Assembly: GCF_027942865.1 (NCBI RefSeq)
Contig: NC_134510.1
Coordinates: 31,804,663 to 31,868,662, forward strand
Source: Odontesthes bonariensis
Taxonomy: Eukaryota; Chordata; Actinopteri; Atheriniformes; Atherinopsidae
Length of the DNA stretch: 64,000 nucleotides
Reading direction: 5' to 3'
Shown one piece after another: positions 24,421 to 37,015 of this stretch. The position numbers and the translations under genes are program-made. Positions within the stretch are counted from its first letter, which is position 1. Each line of letters starts with the position of its first letter. The notes under the pieces are model-generated. The model was not told where the DNA came from. It saw nothing but the letters and a program-made list of their open reading frames with translations, and searched no databases.

Positions 24421-27400
24421 TTAACTGTTGAGCTTTGCGGCCTCTTCAGTATTCACAGTGGTCAACTGGTCCTCGTGACTTGCCTCTTCCCCGGGCATCT
24501 GAGGCAGAGAATGAGGAGATAACATGCGTTTCCAGACTTTTATGACTTCATCTGAATCTTCCTTCGATTTTACTAATGCAGTCAAATTGTCACTTTTCAA
24601 GGTCAACATTAGTAGCTCCTTTATCTTTTTACGACATACATTTTTCTCATTGTGCTGTGCCTCTACACTCTAATTTTCTCCAGTTTTCTATTAAGTCCTC
24701 CATATACCCTGTATTAGTCTTTTGTTCTTTTTCATCTCTTCTGATTTCTATCAAAAATAAAACTAATTAACATTAAGTTGGAGTTCAGCATTAAAAACAT
24801 CTGCACTGGAATTATTTGATGCTAATTCTTAAAGCAGAGGAAAGGGAATTAACAATATTTTTAAAAAAGTGAACAAATACTGTTGTAAAAACTGAGCAGA
24901 ATTACATTAGTTCAAAATTATATGATAAATTGAAGGTCGCACACGTGTATGTATAAACTATCAAAGGACCATATATTCTACAACTGATTTACTATCTTGC
25001 AATCTGAGAAAGTATCTATGTGAGAAATAAGATGTTCATCTGTCTTTATTTCTACAAATCCTGAGAATAGCATGTTTATTAAAAAATACCTCAGACCTAA
25101 ATCATAAGCATGATAAACAACAGATATGTTACACAATCTGCTGGTGGGATATTTGAATGACGTCACCTCTAAATTAAAATGGTCTGACATCATCCAGCAG
25201 AGATCCTTGCCCTGTGTGCTGGTAAATTTGCTCCACCTAGTGGTCAGATAGCGCTGCTGCCTCAACTGACTAGGATCTGCAACACGACGGTCACTGATAC
25301 CCGATTGTTGGTTCAATATCATCATCGTATGGATGTTGTTCACCAGGACCATCCAGTTTTTGCAGATAAATAAACACTTCATATTTGGTACTTTAATTAA
25401 GTTTGACATGTTGTTTTTGGATGCCAAATAGGGAAAGATCTTTCATTGAAAGTAGTCATGCACAAAAGATTTTTACATAGGTAAACCCTATCTGTATGGG
25501 AAGTAACTGGAAAACTATAAGAAACATCTTGTTCTATTAGTACACTAAAAATACTTAGATTAGAAACATTTCATTCTAAGATTTACCCAATTCTTCAATA
25601 CTTTCCTGGAAATAGCCATGCATTGTGTTACATATTATAAAGAGCAAAGGGCCTTGAGCCAGTTGAAACCAAATATGGATTAATTCATTACAAACTTTAT
25701 AATGGGGAAATTCTCTCTACAAGACTGTATCTAAGTGTGTCGCTTTGTATTCCTGCCACTAGACTAATAAATGATGAGCATGACTGCATAACTGTATTGT
25801 GTCACCAGACTCACCTCCCAGTAGAGGTTGTCCTCAAAGCAGGTGGTGTCATGAGGAGCACCGAAGATGGGCAGCTTTAGAATGAAACCTAAACACAAGA
25901 CAAGAACTCTACTTAGATTTTAGTATTTCAGTTATGATCAGATAAGAAGAATAATTATCTAATACTATGTGAATGCATATCTGGTATTGGCGCCATGTAA
26001 AATGTGATCATGACCTGGATAAAGCACTGTAGTGGGATAATAATGTAAAACAATCTAAATTCATAGGTAGTACGGTATTCTACCTCAAACTTCTTCTGAT
26101 GCACTTGATAACATCATTGTTTATGTCACTATCTCAGGACTAAATGCTGCTTTATAAGCTTTTCCAGCCTGATAACTGCAGAAATCTTCATTTGTGTTAA
26201 ACTGTACCCCACTATTACCTCAGTGGAATTGAGGGCACTAGATGCTCTTAGAAAAAAAATGAATATGCGTTGTATAAAAGCATGTCAGTGTAAGTCTATG
26301 GTTTATTGCTTCAGGATCTCTCTAGTTTAGATTCATTTTACTTATAGCAAACTGAAATTGCCAGTCATGAATTAACAACAACATAATCTAGTTGTGGCAA
26401 GATTTTTGTTTTGTTTTTTGTTTTTAACTATGTAGGTTATAAATTTGTTAAAATACAAAAATGGGTTTCCAAGAAGAGGCTTGAAGTTTATGAAGGCAAG
26501 TTGCATGTGAAACAAAGTAAATGGTGCTTGCTCTGATGCCACTTAAATAACTGGTTTTAACATTTCAAATGTTTATTTTATGTTATGTTTATTTTTTCTC
26601 TCAGAATCAGTTCACCAAATACCTGAGAAGGATGTGACACCTACCAACAATAAGTCCGCCAAGCAGAGCAATGCCCAGAGTGACAGCAAGGGAAATAGCT
26701 TGGACGCCGCCTTGGTAGGATGCTGTTCTCTCTCCATTTGCCACATCAGGGAACACATCTATCATACTGTGAGACAGACAGAGGGAAAACATCAAGCCAA
26801 CGTACAACTAAAAGATGTGGACTTAGTTGAGCTTACAAGAATACAGCACAGAATAGGTTTTTCCTCTCATCTAATGTGAGCTAAACTAATCTCTGAGACC
26901 AAGAGTATTTTATTCAAACTGCTTAAATGACAATTTGGAAATGTTGGAGGTTTTTGGCCTCTTAGTACAAAACATTCAAGTTAAGTTATTGCTGTAGTCA
27001 CTTTGCCTTACTACTGCAAACATTCTAGAGGTAAGACCACTTAAAAATCCTTATCAGTAAATCCTTATGGTCTTTATTTACAAGGGAATGAGAACAGATG
27101 TAAAGTTTTCCTCAGTGAGAACACAAAGTTCATTTGGAAAAATGTCTGGGATAATGTCAAATTAAATCACAGCAGAAATGAAGTGTTTACCCATCTCCAT
27201 AAACATCTCTAGTTGCCACAGAAGCAGTAACAGCTCCCACAATAGCTCCTAGGATACCAGGCATGCCGTGTAGATTGTGAACCCCACAGGTGTCTTGGAT
27301 CTTCAGCTTTTCTTCAAGGATGGGCTGAAGGAGTGAAGCAGGAGATGAGATGTAGCTGAAACAAAAACTGATGTCGATAGCTTTTTAAACTTTAACAGAA

Positions 27401-30400
27401 AGTCTAACTTAGCACACATGATATCCAAACTTTCGGCTGGTACTATACGTGTCAGGGTCCAGCTTATGTCCTACAGCTCTGCCTATCATGCGTTCAATAA
27501 ATTCAATAATGTAACCACTCAATATAAAATGTAAGTCATCCTTACTGAGAGGTACTTGAAGCCCAGAACAGAGATCATGCCCGCCAAAAAACCGACAATC
27601 ATGGAGCCGAAAGGCGTCAGCATCATTTCACCAGCTGTTCCCGCTGCGACTCCTCCGGCCAGGGCAGCATTTTGAATGTGTACCTAAAATGTAAGCAGAA
27701 TACAAGGGGAGCGTTTTGATTTAGCATCTGTGACATTTACATTTATCCTGAGGCTACTCCATGCTGCACTGCACCAAGGACATATGATTTTTCTTTTGAC
27801 AATATCTGATCTACTTTATAGACTATTTACTAACTACAGTTCTAACTGCATTTTCAATTTCTCCCTTTTTTATTTGAGCAATTTTTTGAGACATTAAAAT
27901 GCACAGTGTCACTGAACAGTTGAGTTGACAGGGACTGAGACTATTTTAAAAAATGTAGCATGTGCACTGTCTTTGTTAAGTTCCTGCTCTATAAGAGTAT
28001 AATGTATTCTTAGTTCTGATAACCATCAGTGTTGAAACTCCCTTTTCGATCTTGTGACTATTTACCTACCTGATCTCACACTATGTAAAATAACACTGAT
28101 GACAGATAAGTTTGGCAGCAACTGTCCATGTGACTCGCAATCTGCATTTTTTGTGAGAGGTGTGTGCTTCAGTTGATTAGTTAGTCAGCTTTTATCTCTT
28201 TTGTAACTCACGTGTTTTCATCTCTGATAATCTGAAATCCACTCTGCTGACAGGAATTATGAAACCTGTCTTTCAGTCTTTTGTCTGACTCCAAGTTGAT
28301 TACTTCTTCTTGGTTTAATTCTGGAAATCAGGTTTCACAGAAGGGATGATAATCAAGTAATCTCACCATGTCCAGCTTGCCGTCGTGAGCTGTGAGGGCA
28401 GACATGGCATAAGTGGACATGGTGCAGGCTGCCAGGGAGTAGTAGGTGTTCATGGCTGTGCGGTGCTGGTCGTCTCCGTGTTCTGTAATGGCAGAGTTGA
28501 AGCTGGGCCAGAACATCCACAGGTAGATGGAACCTATATAGAATGAAAACAACAAAAGACACATTTCAGAGATTTATGAGTATAGATACTTAAACTGAGT
28601 GCCGCACTGTGACATTTCTCAAAAGATGGCTCCTGATACTGTTAACTGGCATGTATCATGCTCATGTTTAGCTGCTAATCTGAGATGTTATTCTGATAGG
28701 AAAAAATGGATTGTAGCACTAATATTTGTTATATGGGGTTAATTTGACAAACAGTTCTTGTTGACTGAGCAATTAACAACCACTTGGTAGCATGCCAACA
28801 CCAGCTTTTGATTTTTATTACCGATCATTGCAAACAGGTCAGAGTGGTAGACGGAGCAGTTCTTGTGTTTGCTCTTCTCAAGGTTGGGCCTGAACAAGAT
28901 CCGGGTCACCATCAGGCCGAAGTAGGCCCCAAATGTGTGGATGGTCATGGAGCCTCCAGCATCCTTTGTCTGAAACAGTTAACAACTTGGTTTGAATCAT
29001 TGTTTTAAATGTAGGAGTGAAGTTTATGTACATATTGCAAAATATGGGCTTGAAGAATTTTAGGGCAAAATGTTCCTTCTTTGTCAGGAATTGTGTTATT
29101 GTCTTAACATAGGGCCTTAACAAGATTCAGTCTGTTTTTTAAATAAATTACAGAACATCTTTATGCAGTAACTTACTCCCAAAAGGGTCAACAAGATGAA
29201 CTCATTGACAGCAAACAGTGTGACCTCGAAGATGGCCATAATCAGCAGCTGGACGGGACTGGTTTTACCCAAAACGGCTCCAAATGAGATCAGCACAGCG
29301 CCAGTGCAAAAGTCAGCATTGATCATACTGAAAAGCAAAAACAGAGTTTAAGAACAGTTTCCAAGGGGCATAGATGATTTTCTGCTGGACTAATTCAAGT
29401 ATCCTTGTGTTTGATATAGAACATATACATAGTTATGAAATTGTAATTGTTTGTGTAATTGTATATAACATCTTTGTTTTTCAGGTGAAAGCTTTATGGT
29501 CAGTACCAAACGGTAGAAACTCAAATTAAAGGGCTCAGAGTTGCAATCACCAGGTGACTGCAATGGTCTCAGTATTCTGACCACTCTCCCACGTGTGTGC
29601 AAAAGTAGATGAAGGCTACTTTCAAAGCAAAGGTAGGCAACTTAAGCAAGTGGGTAAGCAAGAACCCACTATCTGCTGAGACTTGAGCCACACTGCAGTA
29701 GTAGGGAATTACAACAGCAATGATATATAGACTGGTTGCAACAAAGAACTTTGAGCAGAGTCTTTATTGACGAATATGTTGTTTATGTAAGGCAATGAAC
29801 TTCATATTTTGATTTGCGTTACGAAATACTGCAAATTCAACTGTAATGATTATTTGATGGCCTTTACTTCAAGACTAAAATATCGCAAATTAATTGAGAC
29901 TTTTTCATTCTATGAGGATTTGAACATGTCTCATAATCTGCATGTCTATCATTTTTCATTTTTTGTTGCCATCATCATGTGGAAAGATTTAGGCCACTGA
30001 CAAAGTGATTTGTTTTTTTTTGAGTATGCTCGTCTGGATTTTATTCTTTGCCTCAATATACTGATCACAAAGTCTTCCTTAAAGTGTAACCTTAAGAGAG
30101 TCAATAATGAACATAAGTTGTATGTATATGTGTGTTTGTGGTCAAATTCATGAATGCATGTTTAAACATACCTCTCCACCCCGATGTGGATCTTGCCTGC
30201 ATGCATGCCATGGAAGAAGCCCTGCATAAGAGTGGCCCACTGCAGGGAGAAGGCTGCGATCAGGAAGTTGAAGCCCACACTGCCGAAGCCGTAACGCTGC
30301 AAGAAGGTCATGAGGAAGCCAAAGCCGATGAAGATCATAACATGCACATCTTGAAAACCTGTGCAATGAAGAAAAGATTGGATGAAATCATTGAGCCTTC

Positions 30401-30848
30401 GAGTGTTCAAAATGAATTTTTAACATATCAACTGATCAGCTCGACAGCTGTGTGATAATAATAACAAAACAATAAATGAAAAAAAACTGAAACCCCACAT
30501 TTAAGAATACAACTTCTTAAAATAACAACCAAAAGGTACTTTAGTTTTAGTTTACCTTCTTGGGTTTTTTAGTTCAGATACAGTATGATGTCAGTGTTTT
30601 ACATCACTCCCAAATGTCCTCATTTATGGCCTTTGCCAGTAATTGAACCATATCACAGCCAAGAATCATGTCACTTCAGGACTTTATTATTGAAAACATT
30701 TCTTCGCAGGCTTGCATCAGCTTTGGCTGACTGGAACATCAGGTTTAGTTGTAACTCAAGACCTGTGCAGTATGACTCATGCTCAGTGCTTAGAATTAAA
30801 TCGTGCACACTCCTTGTTTAAATCTTTTAAAAGTTTACTTATTTCCTC

Positions 30849-30885
<37 letters not shown>

Positions 30886-33800
30886 GAATCCATTCATTTG
30901 AGCCAGCCATTTTGGATCTAAACACCCTGAACCTGCATTCCTCTGCCATCTTTCTCCTAGTTCACACAGTTTGTGAGCACTGCTTATTAGTTGTCCCAAA
31001 CTGCCATACACAATGTTACACTGTGCCCTGTCTGCTGTTGCCTTGGTAACTGTTAATTGGCAGAGGCCTTGCAGAGGCCTTGCAAGCATCCCTGTTGGCA
31101 TTTTGGCCTAGATACACACAGTTCCCAGTGGCCCAGGCGAATACCTTCGTATCAAAGGAATAAAAGGGCTCAAGTCAAAACTTTAATCATACACCTATAA
31201 TGATAGTTTTAGCTAACATTCTTTTATGATTTTATCATAGTGAGCAGATTTCACAAATTGGATGAACAAGTACCTATACAAGCACCTAAACCACAAATTT
31301 ATCAGCATGGTTAAATGAAAAGAGGCACAGTGAAATTCAAATATTGTGAGTTAGGGTAAACAGAGCTGAGCTGAAAGAAATCTTTTTCATTTTATTTATT
31401 TATTGTGTCTGGCAGCTTTAAAACTATCCTATGACCTATATTATTACAAATAAAAATAATGCTGGAGGACAAATTAATAAATAGATTCTTAGAGTGATAG
31501 ATGTATTTGTGGAGAATGAGATTTCATCACATGACTTTGTTCACCTTCGTGTGATCTGTTGCGCAAGACGAAGACTTGTAAGGCATATTTCCCTAGAAAC
31601 ACTGTCGTTATTTTGTAGAAACATGTAGCACAGACAACACATACTACACACCAGCAACAGTGCTTTTATAACCCGCACCTGCAAAAAGATGTACATGATT
31701 TGTAGAGAATGACCAGTATGAACTTGTCTGTTGCATATATCGTTTTTCCAAGGTATGTAATAAAGATACAGGATGCAGGTTGAGTAGTAACATCCCTGAG
31801 ACATGAAGGTAAACTTCATTTTCAGCTCCCATGACAGTAAAGGTGTCAGGTTAAGCATTAACGAACTTCATGGAAACCAGTGAACTTACTTTCTACCTTT
31901 ATTTTCCTAACCTTCAACATCCTGTTACCTTCAGGAGTGCCCCAGACACAAATCATCATTTGTTCAAAGACTGAAAACCACTGTTTTTGTGTCTCTTTTC
32001 TAGAAGTAAAAGACTTTGAGTTGAGTAACTGGAGCTCACATCTCGTGTGTTTGGTGGCATTAAGAGGACAGACAGCATGTGTTGTCATTTAGACTAAAGT
32101 GCCAGTTCATTAAGTTAAATTATGTTAATGATCCTGAAAAGGAAGTCCCTCAGTGAGGGAAAATGAAACGAGTCTCAGAGCTCACAGCCATGCTAATGGC
32201 TCTGTGAAACTGGACTTCAGCACTGTGGAATGCTGACATCAGCAACTAATTTTCTTCAAGAGGATGTTCCAGGAAGTTTACATTTGATATGCTGCATACC
32301 CTGTATTTAAAGGTAAGCAGTTCTGTGACTGAAAAGATGAGGGGCGGGAAAACACTACAGTTACCTGCCTGCAGAAGGGAGCAGATCGGTTAAAGATTTA
32401 TAAAGTGTTAAGTAAAAATTATGGTCCTCATCTCTAAATTCCTTCTAAATTCTCTGCTCTGCCGCAGGCCACTTCCCATTCCCCTGAAAGAGGCCTACAG
32501 GTAAACTGTTCAGCGTCTGAATTCTTGAGACACACCCAGAAGCCTTCAGTCCTTTCTGTTAAAGTTTGTTAAGGTGGAGCTGAAAAATGGTTTCAAGACT
32601 TGGAGAACAGACGGTTTTTGCTACAACTGCACATGTGAAATATTTAAACTTGTAGCTTTGAAGAAAATATGCAGTACCTGATGCCCTGAGGTGATATTAC
32701 ATTCTTGTATCACATGGAGGCAGTGAATGGGGACGCTTAAACAATATTTGTATGATATTAGAACAGGATTCAAATACTAATAGAGGTCTCTGACTTGTTA
32801 ACTGAATTATAATTGTATCCAATCAACAAGCTTAGTTCAGACTGTAAGTCTGCTCTTACTTATGGTTGAATATTTCTGCTGTTTTAGTTTTGTGTGCACA
32901 AAGTAAGAATGTACAGATTTTTTTTTTCATAAATGAGCGTGACTGCTTCAATGAGTGCAAAAAGTTTTCTTTCTACATCGTCAGTTTGAATGAATCAGGA
33001 AATTAATGATGAACGAGACCAATGTCTCTGTAGGACACCAGTGGACTGGAAGACATCTCTATGAAGAGTTCACACACGAAGAATAGCTTTGGTCCAATTA
33101 GGGAATAGAGTGCTGTTGTAATGCAACTCAACAGCTTGTTATCCTTTTGCACAGAACCATTTTCTATGACAAAACAGTTGTGCAAAGAGGTTAACAAAAA
33201 GAAAGCAAAAAAGCTGCATGAATCACAGAGGACACAAAAAGATTTTAGAGTAAACGTGTGAAAAACATCAATTGTTTTTTAAGGAATTCAAAGTTACTGC
33301 TGCATGATATTACAGTATGTGGTAACTTTTATTTATTTGTGAGCTAGATAGAATCAATTAATTTTTGTTGTTGAGAACATCAATATTTTAGCCTCTATTT
33401 TAAGAATTTTAACATCTTCTAATAAGTCATGACAGGATACTGTCTTCAATGGAAATATTTTGGCTTTTAGTAAATGTTACATGGAAATGATTAACTTTCA
33501 AACGCAGCAAGTTTCTCATTAACTGGTATTTAGGATCAGTGTTAAAATCTCATCATCGTGGTAGTAATACAAACAGTTTGTAAAAAAAATTCAAATATTT
33601 TGTTTGTGTTTATATATTTGCTTGCTATTTTTCCTCTGATCCTAATTCTGATATTCTCTACAAAGCTGTTGAAGTGAGGCAAAGAATAAGAGCATCTTGA
33701 CCCCCGAACCACACTCACTTGGATAGCGGTAGTAGAACTCATTCTCATATTCAGAATGGCCCTGAGACTTGTTGACCATAGCATGCCACTTCTTTGCATC

Positions 33801-33911
33801 AGTATCATCGTCGTACTCCACCAGCACGCCGAAGAGGATGATGAGGATGATCTCCAGGATGAAGCAGGTGATTGGCAGCTTCAGCCGCATGTTGGTTCTT
33901 GCGTCTGTCAT
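24421..33911 (-). CDS. rhcg: Rh family C glycoprotein, ammonia channel (complete, 10 coding exons)
   Basis: Encodes an Rh glycoprotein, a 12-helix membrane channel that passes NH3/NH4+ across epithelia (gill and kidney in fish). Coding exons, 5' to 3': 33911-33719, 30358-30172, 29327-29177, 28969-28822, 28533-28367, 27683-27546, 27324-27191, 26766-26645, 25888-25815, 24498-24421. All introns are GT-AG and phases join cleanly to 1,392 bp (463 aa). Residues known to line the RhCG pore are present at a constant +3 offset from human numbering: gate Phe133 and Phe238, Asp180, and the twin histidines His188 ([11 protein letters not shown]) and His347 (NLHGMPG). An N-K-S sequon at Asn47 lies in the first extracellular loop, as in human RHCG. 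The start at 33911 was chosen because it precedes the conserved first helix; the frame is open further upstream, but that part resembles no Rh protein. The C-terminus is short, ending KLNS. Which teleost paralogue this is cannot be told by eye. Confidence 0.96.
24499..25814 (-). other. rhcg last intron (1.3 kb)
   Basis: The intron between the exon ending WE (25815) and the final exon. It holds a 149-codon minus-strand open frame (24978-25427) with no recognisable domain, and a weak tRNA-like stretch near 25230-25325 that could be a decayed SINE head. No further rhcg exon was seen. Confidence 0.7.
30359..33718 (-). other. rhcg intron 1 (3.4 kb, no gene)
   Basis: The largest rhcg intron: donor GTGAGT at 33718, acceptor CACAG before 30358. 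It is AT-rich and non-coding. It includes a 29-base A run (30854-30882) followed by a GC-richer stretch with a small AGAGGCCTTGC direct repeat near 31060-31083. Short open frames inside it have no recognisable homology. Confidence 0.8.
30854..30882 (+). repeat. poly(A) homopolymer, 29 bases
   Basis: An uninterrupted run of 29 A residues in rhcg intron 1. It could be the tail of a retroposed sequence on the plus strand (upstream 30500-30853) or slippage alone; no parent sequence was recognised. Confidence 0.9.
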
Positions 33912-34929
33912 GTTTTCTTCCCAGCAGGATGAGGAGAGGCGAAGTGAGGTTTGTTCTTGGTGAAAGATCCAGCACAGAGAGTTGGAGACACACTGTCTCT
34001 CTCTCACATACACTGGGGTGTCCTCAGTGTGGAGACCGGAGGCTGGTGTGTGCGTGAAAGAGGGTGGAAGAAGAAGCTCAAAAACAAACACAAGAGCTTG
34101 CCTTACATGTGTGTTTTTGTTCTGCCAGGTTACACCTACCGGGCCTGAGAAGGCAGAGTCGCAGCTAGATCCACCCCTTCTTACTATACTTCTTAAGGTA
34201 GACTGAAGGGCTTCAGCTCACCTGATTTGTAGAAGGCAAGTAATAATCTACAGCTTTTTGATTTCACCAGCACTTATTTTTAACTTGATCAGCAGCTGTT
34301 TAGGTGTGAATGATCAAATTCCACCCAGCAGCTTCACATTTACAATTACACCAAGAAAAGGGCCATTTGAATCTCAAAGACAGTATAACAGCAAAATTCC
34401 ACCAATATCAACATAAAGACTCATACAAAAGTAAAGCCATTCAGTTGTGTCTGACATGTCGTGTCGGTCTGTCTGTTAGTCTTATTTTGCAGCATTCTGC
34501 ACATCTTTGAGTTGCAGCTTTGGCAGTTTATGTGAAGACACCAGGCAATGCTATCATGTACACATAAGCGCTAATCTGGCATAAGAAAGATTAATGACTG
34601 AAAATACTCTGTTCATAGCATAGAAAAAATTGAAAAAGTAACCAAAAATTGTTGCTTCTTGCAGAATGATCATGTCATGATTGATAACCGAGGTAGGAGT
34701 AAGATGCAAATGCAAGTATAGATTTGTTAAGAAAGAAAGAACGTAAGAAAAGAAAAAAAAACTTCTGACAAAACAAGAACCAGGTAAAGCTGGAGCTCCA
34801 TACTGACTCATTAACTGATTAACTGACTTATTCAAGGTAAACACAAGAAACTTGTGCTAAAGATAAAAATGGTCCAGACTCAGTGAGTAATTCCCTATAC
34901 TCCCTATATAGACAAGTGAGCAGTGCTGA
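33912..34929 (-). other. rhcg 5' UTR and upstream flank
   Basis: The minus-strand frame is open for 60 codons above the rhcg ATG, and a CACACCAG acceptor-like site lies near 34050, so the 5' UTR may be spliced. No TATA box was identified close by. The rest is AT-rich. Confidence 0.4.
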
Positions 34930-36045
34930 CTAACATGTCATTGGGGTCATCAGGTGGGAACCTCCTTTCATCAGTGTTTCGTCTAGTTGGGCCCACAACA
35001 CCTCCAGGAGGCTAGACAATGACCACTGGTGTCCCAGAGTTACCCCCCCTAATGCCAGCCAACACTGCTCCTCACACCACAACAACCATCTTTTTTCCCC
35101 CCCACAGCCAATAGCCAGCTCAGCCTCTCACCAACTGCACACCAGTCACAGCGGGGTGGGGATGCAAACCCTGGTTCGGGTAGGGGGTAATAAAAATATA
35201 GAGCGTACCAGAGGTGGAGGCAGGACAAGACACACTAGCAGATTCAGCAGACAAACTCACCTAAGCAGTCCTATAATCAATAAAAATGCCAGCAAAAACA
35301 AAGCCATACAACTCACTCAACACCAACTCACCCAAAATGGCCGCCTGGTTTCAAAAGGTTCACATGGGCCATAACCTCCACTTAAATATCTTGAACTTCT
35401 TCTTTGCTTTTTCCCAAAGTCTGTTTACCCTAAGTGCCCCCCCTGCTAGGCCCCCAGCTGCTATTGCTTCTTCTAATCCAAATCCACTGACTGGACTTTA
35501 CTGCCTCATCTGACATTTCACTATTTTCCTCACACTCTGTCCACTTACACCCAGCTCCCTCAACAATGAGACAACAGACTTTGCAACAAATCCTCTACAT
35601 CCTACTTCCACTGGACATATTCTAACCTTCCATCTTCTACTGCTAAGACTATATCAGGCCTTAGATTTGTAGGCTATATCCTGGGGAACAATAAGCTTAT
35701 TTCCTAAATCTACCTGCATCTCCCAATCACAAGCATCCTCCAAGCTGCCTTGCCTCCTTATCGTCTTATTAACTTTCTCCTCCTCTTGAACAAACTGAAT
35801 TGCAACTCTTCACCTTTCACCTTAGACCCTCCTAAGTTTACCTGCCTTCGTTTATCTTCAATACCTGCAGCTAAGCTTCTTAATACTTGATTATGTCGCC
35901 ATGTATACCGGCCTTGTGACAGACTAACCTTACAACCTGACAAAATATGCCTTAGAGTTGCAGTACCTGAACATAACGAACATAACTAACATAGCGGGTC
36001 TCCATTTACCCAGAGTTTTAGGTTCTGGGGAGTTGGCAATACAAT
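34930..36045 (-). pseudogene. Second LINE family, 3' part, decayed, minus strand
   Basis: On the minus strand from 36045 downward there is a decayed C-terminal LINE segment: a Cys-containing block followed by SQGRYTWRHNQVLRSLA (about 35910-35860), later text resembling VEVGCRGFVAKSVVSLLREL (about 35620-35540) and SVRKIVK. These are typical of one fish non-LTR family. Stops and shifts interrupt it. The C-rich stretch 34930-35350 is probably its 3' UTR. Confidence 0.55.
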
Positions 36046-36170
36046 GTTGTCCCTATCAAAAATCTAATACTAAAAGGAAATTAAGAGCCATAACCATTAT
36101 TAACAGGAAATGACACTAATACAATTCTTAAAACTGTATTCATTGGAAGCAAAAGCTGAAACCACAACAG

Positions 36171-36216
36171 CACAGACCATTGACTGTGCTGGTCACAGAC
36201 CATTGACTGTGCTGGT
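36171..36216 (+). repeat. Perfect 23-bp tandem duplication
   Basis: CACAGACCATTGACTGTGCT plus GGT occurs twice head to tail, followed by a partial CACA. A simple local duplication. Confidence 0.9.
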
Positions 36217-36354
36217 CACATTGACAAAAAGATGTGGGAGGATACTTTGATGAGTGAGTATACAGGGCTGGAGGAAGATGATTAGATATTAGAAGCTCAA
36301 TGACTACTTACATGCTGGCGGTGGGGTTGAGCTAAGGGATACTTTACTACTTAC

Positions 36355-36438
36355 CTTCTCCTCCTCCTGCTGTGACTTTTCATAAAAGATGCCTCTCATA
36401 CCTGTATCTGTGTCCTCCATCAGCAGAGGATGCCTCTC
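36355..36438 (-). other. Candidate orphan coding exon (84 bp, phase 0-0)
   Basis: On the minus strand a pyrimidine-rich tract and TTCTTAG precede 36438, and AAG|GTAAGT follows 36355, a near-ideal donor. The 84 bases between are exactly 28 codons, fully open: ERHPLLMEDT followed by DTGMRGIFYEKSQQEEEK. I do not recognise the protein. It lies 2.4 kb upstream of the rhcg start on the same strand, so it could be an alternative upstream rhcg exon, an exon of an unannotated gene or chance. No partner exon was found. Confidence 0.3.
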
Positions 36439-37013
36439 CTAAGAAAGGTGAAAGAACTGAAAAGAATGTTGTTATGATTTGAAAGAATTTAAACTATCCC
36501 CTTGTAAGGATAATTATTATTGTGTGTTTATAAAACAAGCTTAATTACTCTGTTTATTTGCTGACTGCTGAAACTAATAGAGCAGGAAATCAAGCATATT
36601 TACTCTGTGTGAATTTCTTCATTGGTTTCTGCTTTGCCTATTTACAATGTGCATTATTCCTTGTCTTAAATCAATGACTAACAATATGATGGCAGGGCTG
36701 TTTTCGAACTAAACAAAATTTTATAGACAGACATGTAGTGTGTGAACTTTGCTTAGTGTGATACAAAGTAATTCAAGGGAACTGTGGGAAACAGGGTGCT
36801 CTGGTCTTCCCATGCCCAGTGAAACATTTTGTTGCATCTTGTCGCATAACCGCTGAATAACTATGCAATAAAGAAGGCTAGAGCGGGGAGGGAAGGCAGA
36901 GAGAGTCCGTGAGTGGAGCTGACAACAGGGCACACTCTCTGCTTTCTCCCTTTTGCAAAAGCACATCAATACCAACTTCTGGTTTCTCTCTGTTTCTTCT
37001 GGTGTTTTGCTAT
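36439..37013. other. No gene seen
   Basis: AT-rich DNA between the candidate orphan exon and the Tc1 element; nothing recognisable. Confidence 0.6.
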
Positions 37014-37015
37014 TA

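Noticed and set aside
33642..34091. Longer rhcg N-terminus starting at 34091
   Set aside because: The extra 60 residues do not resemble any Rh protein, which begin shortly before the first membrane helix. The ATG at 33911 fits the family.
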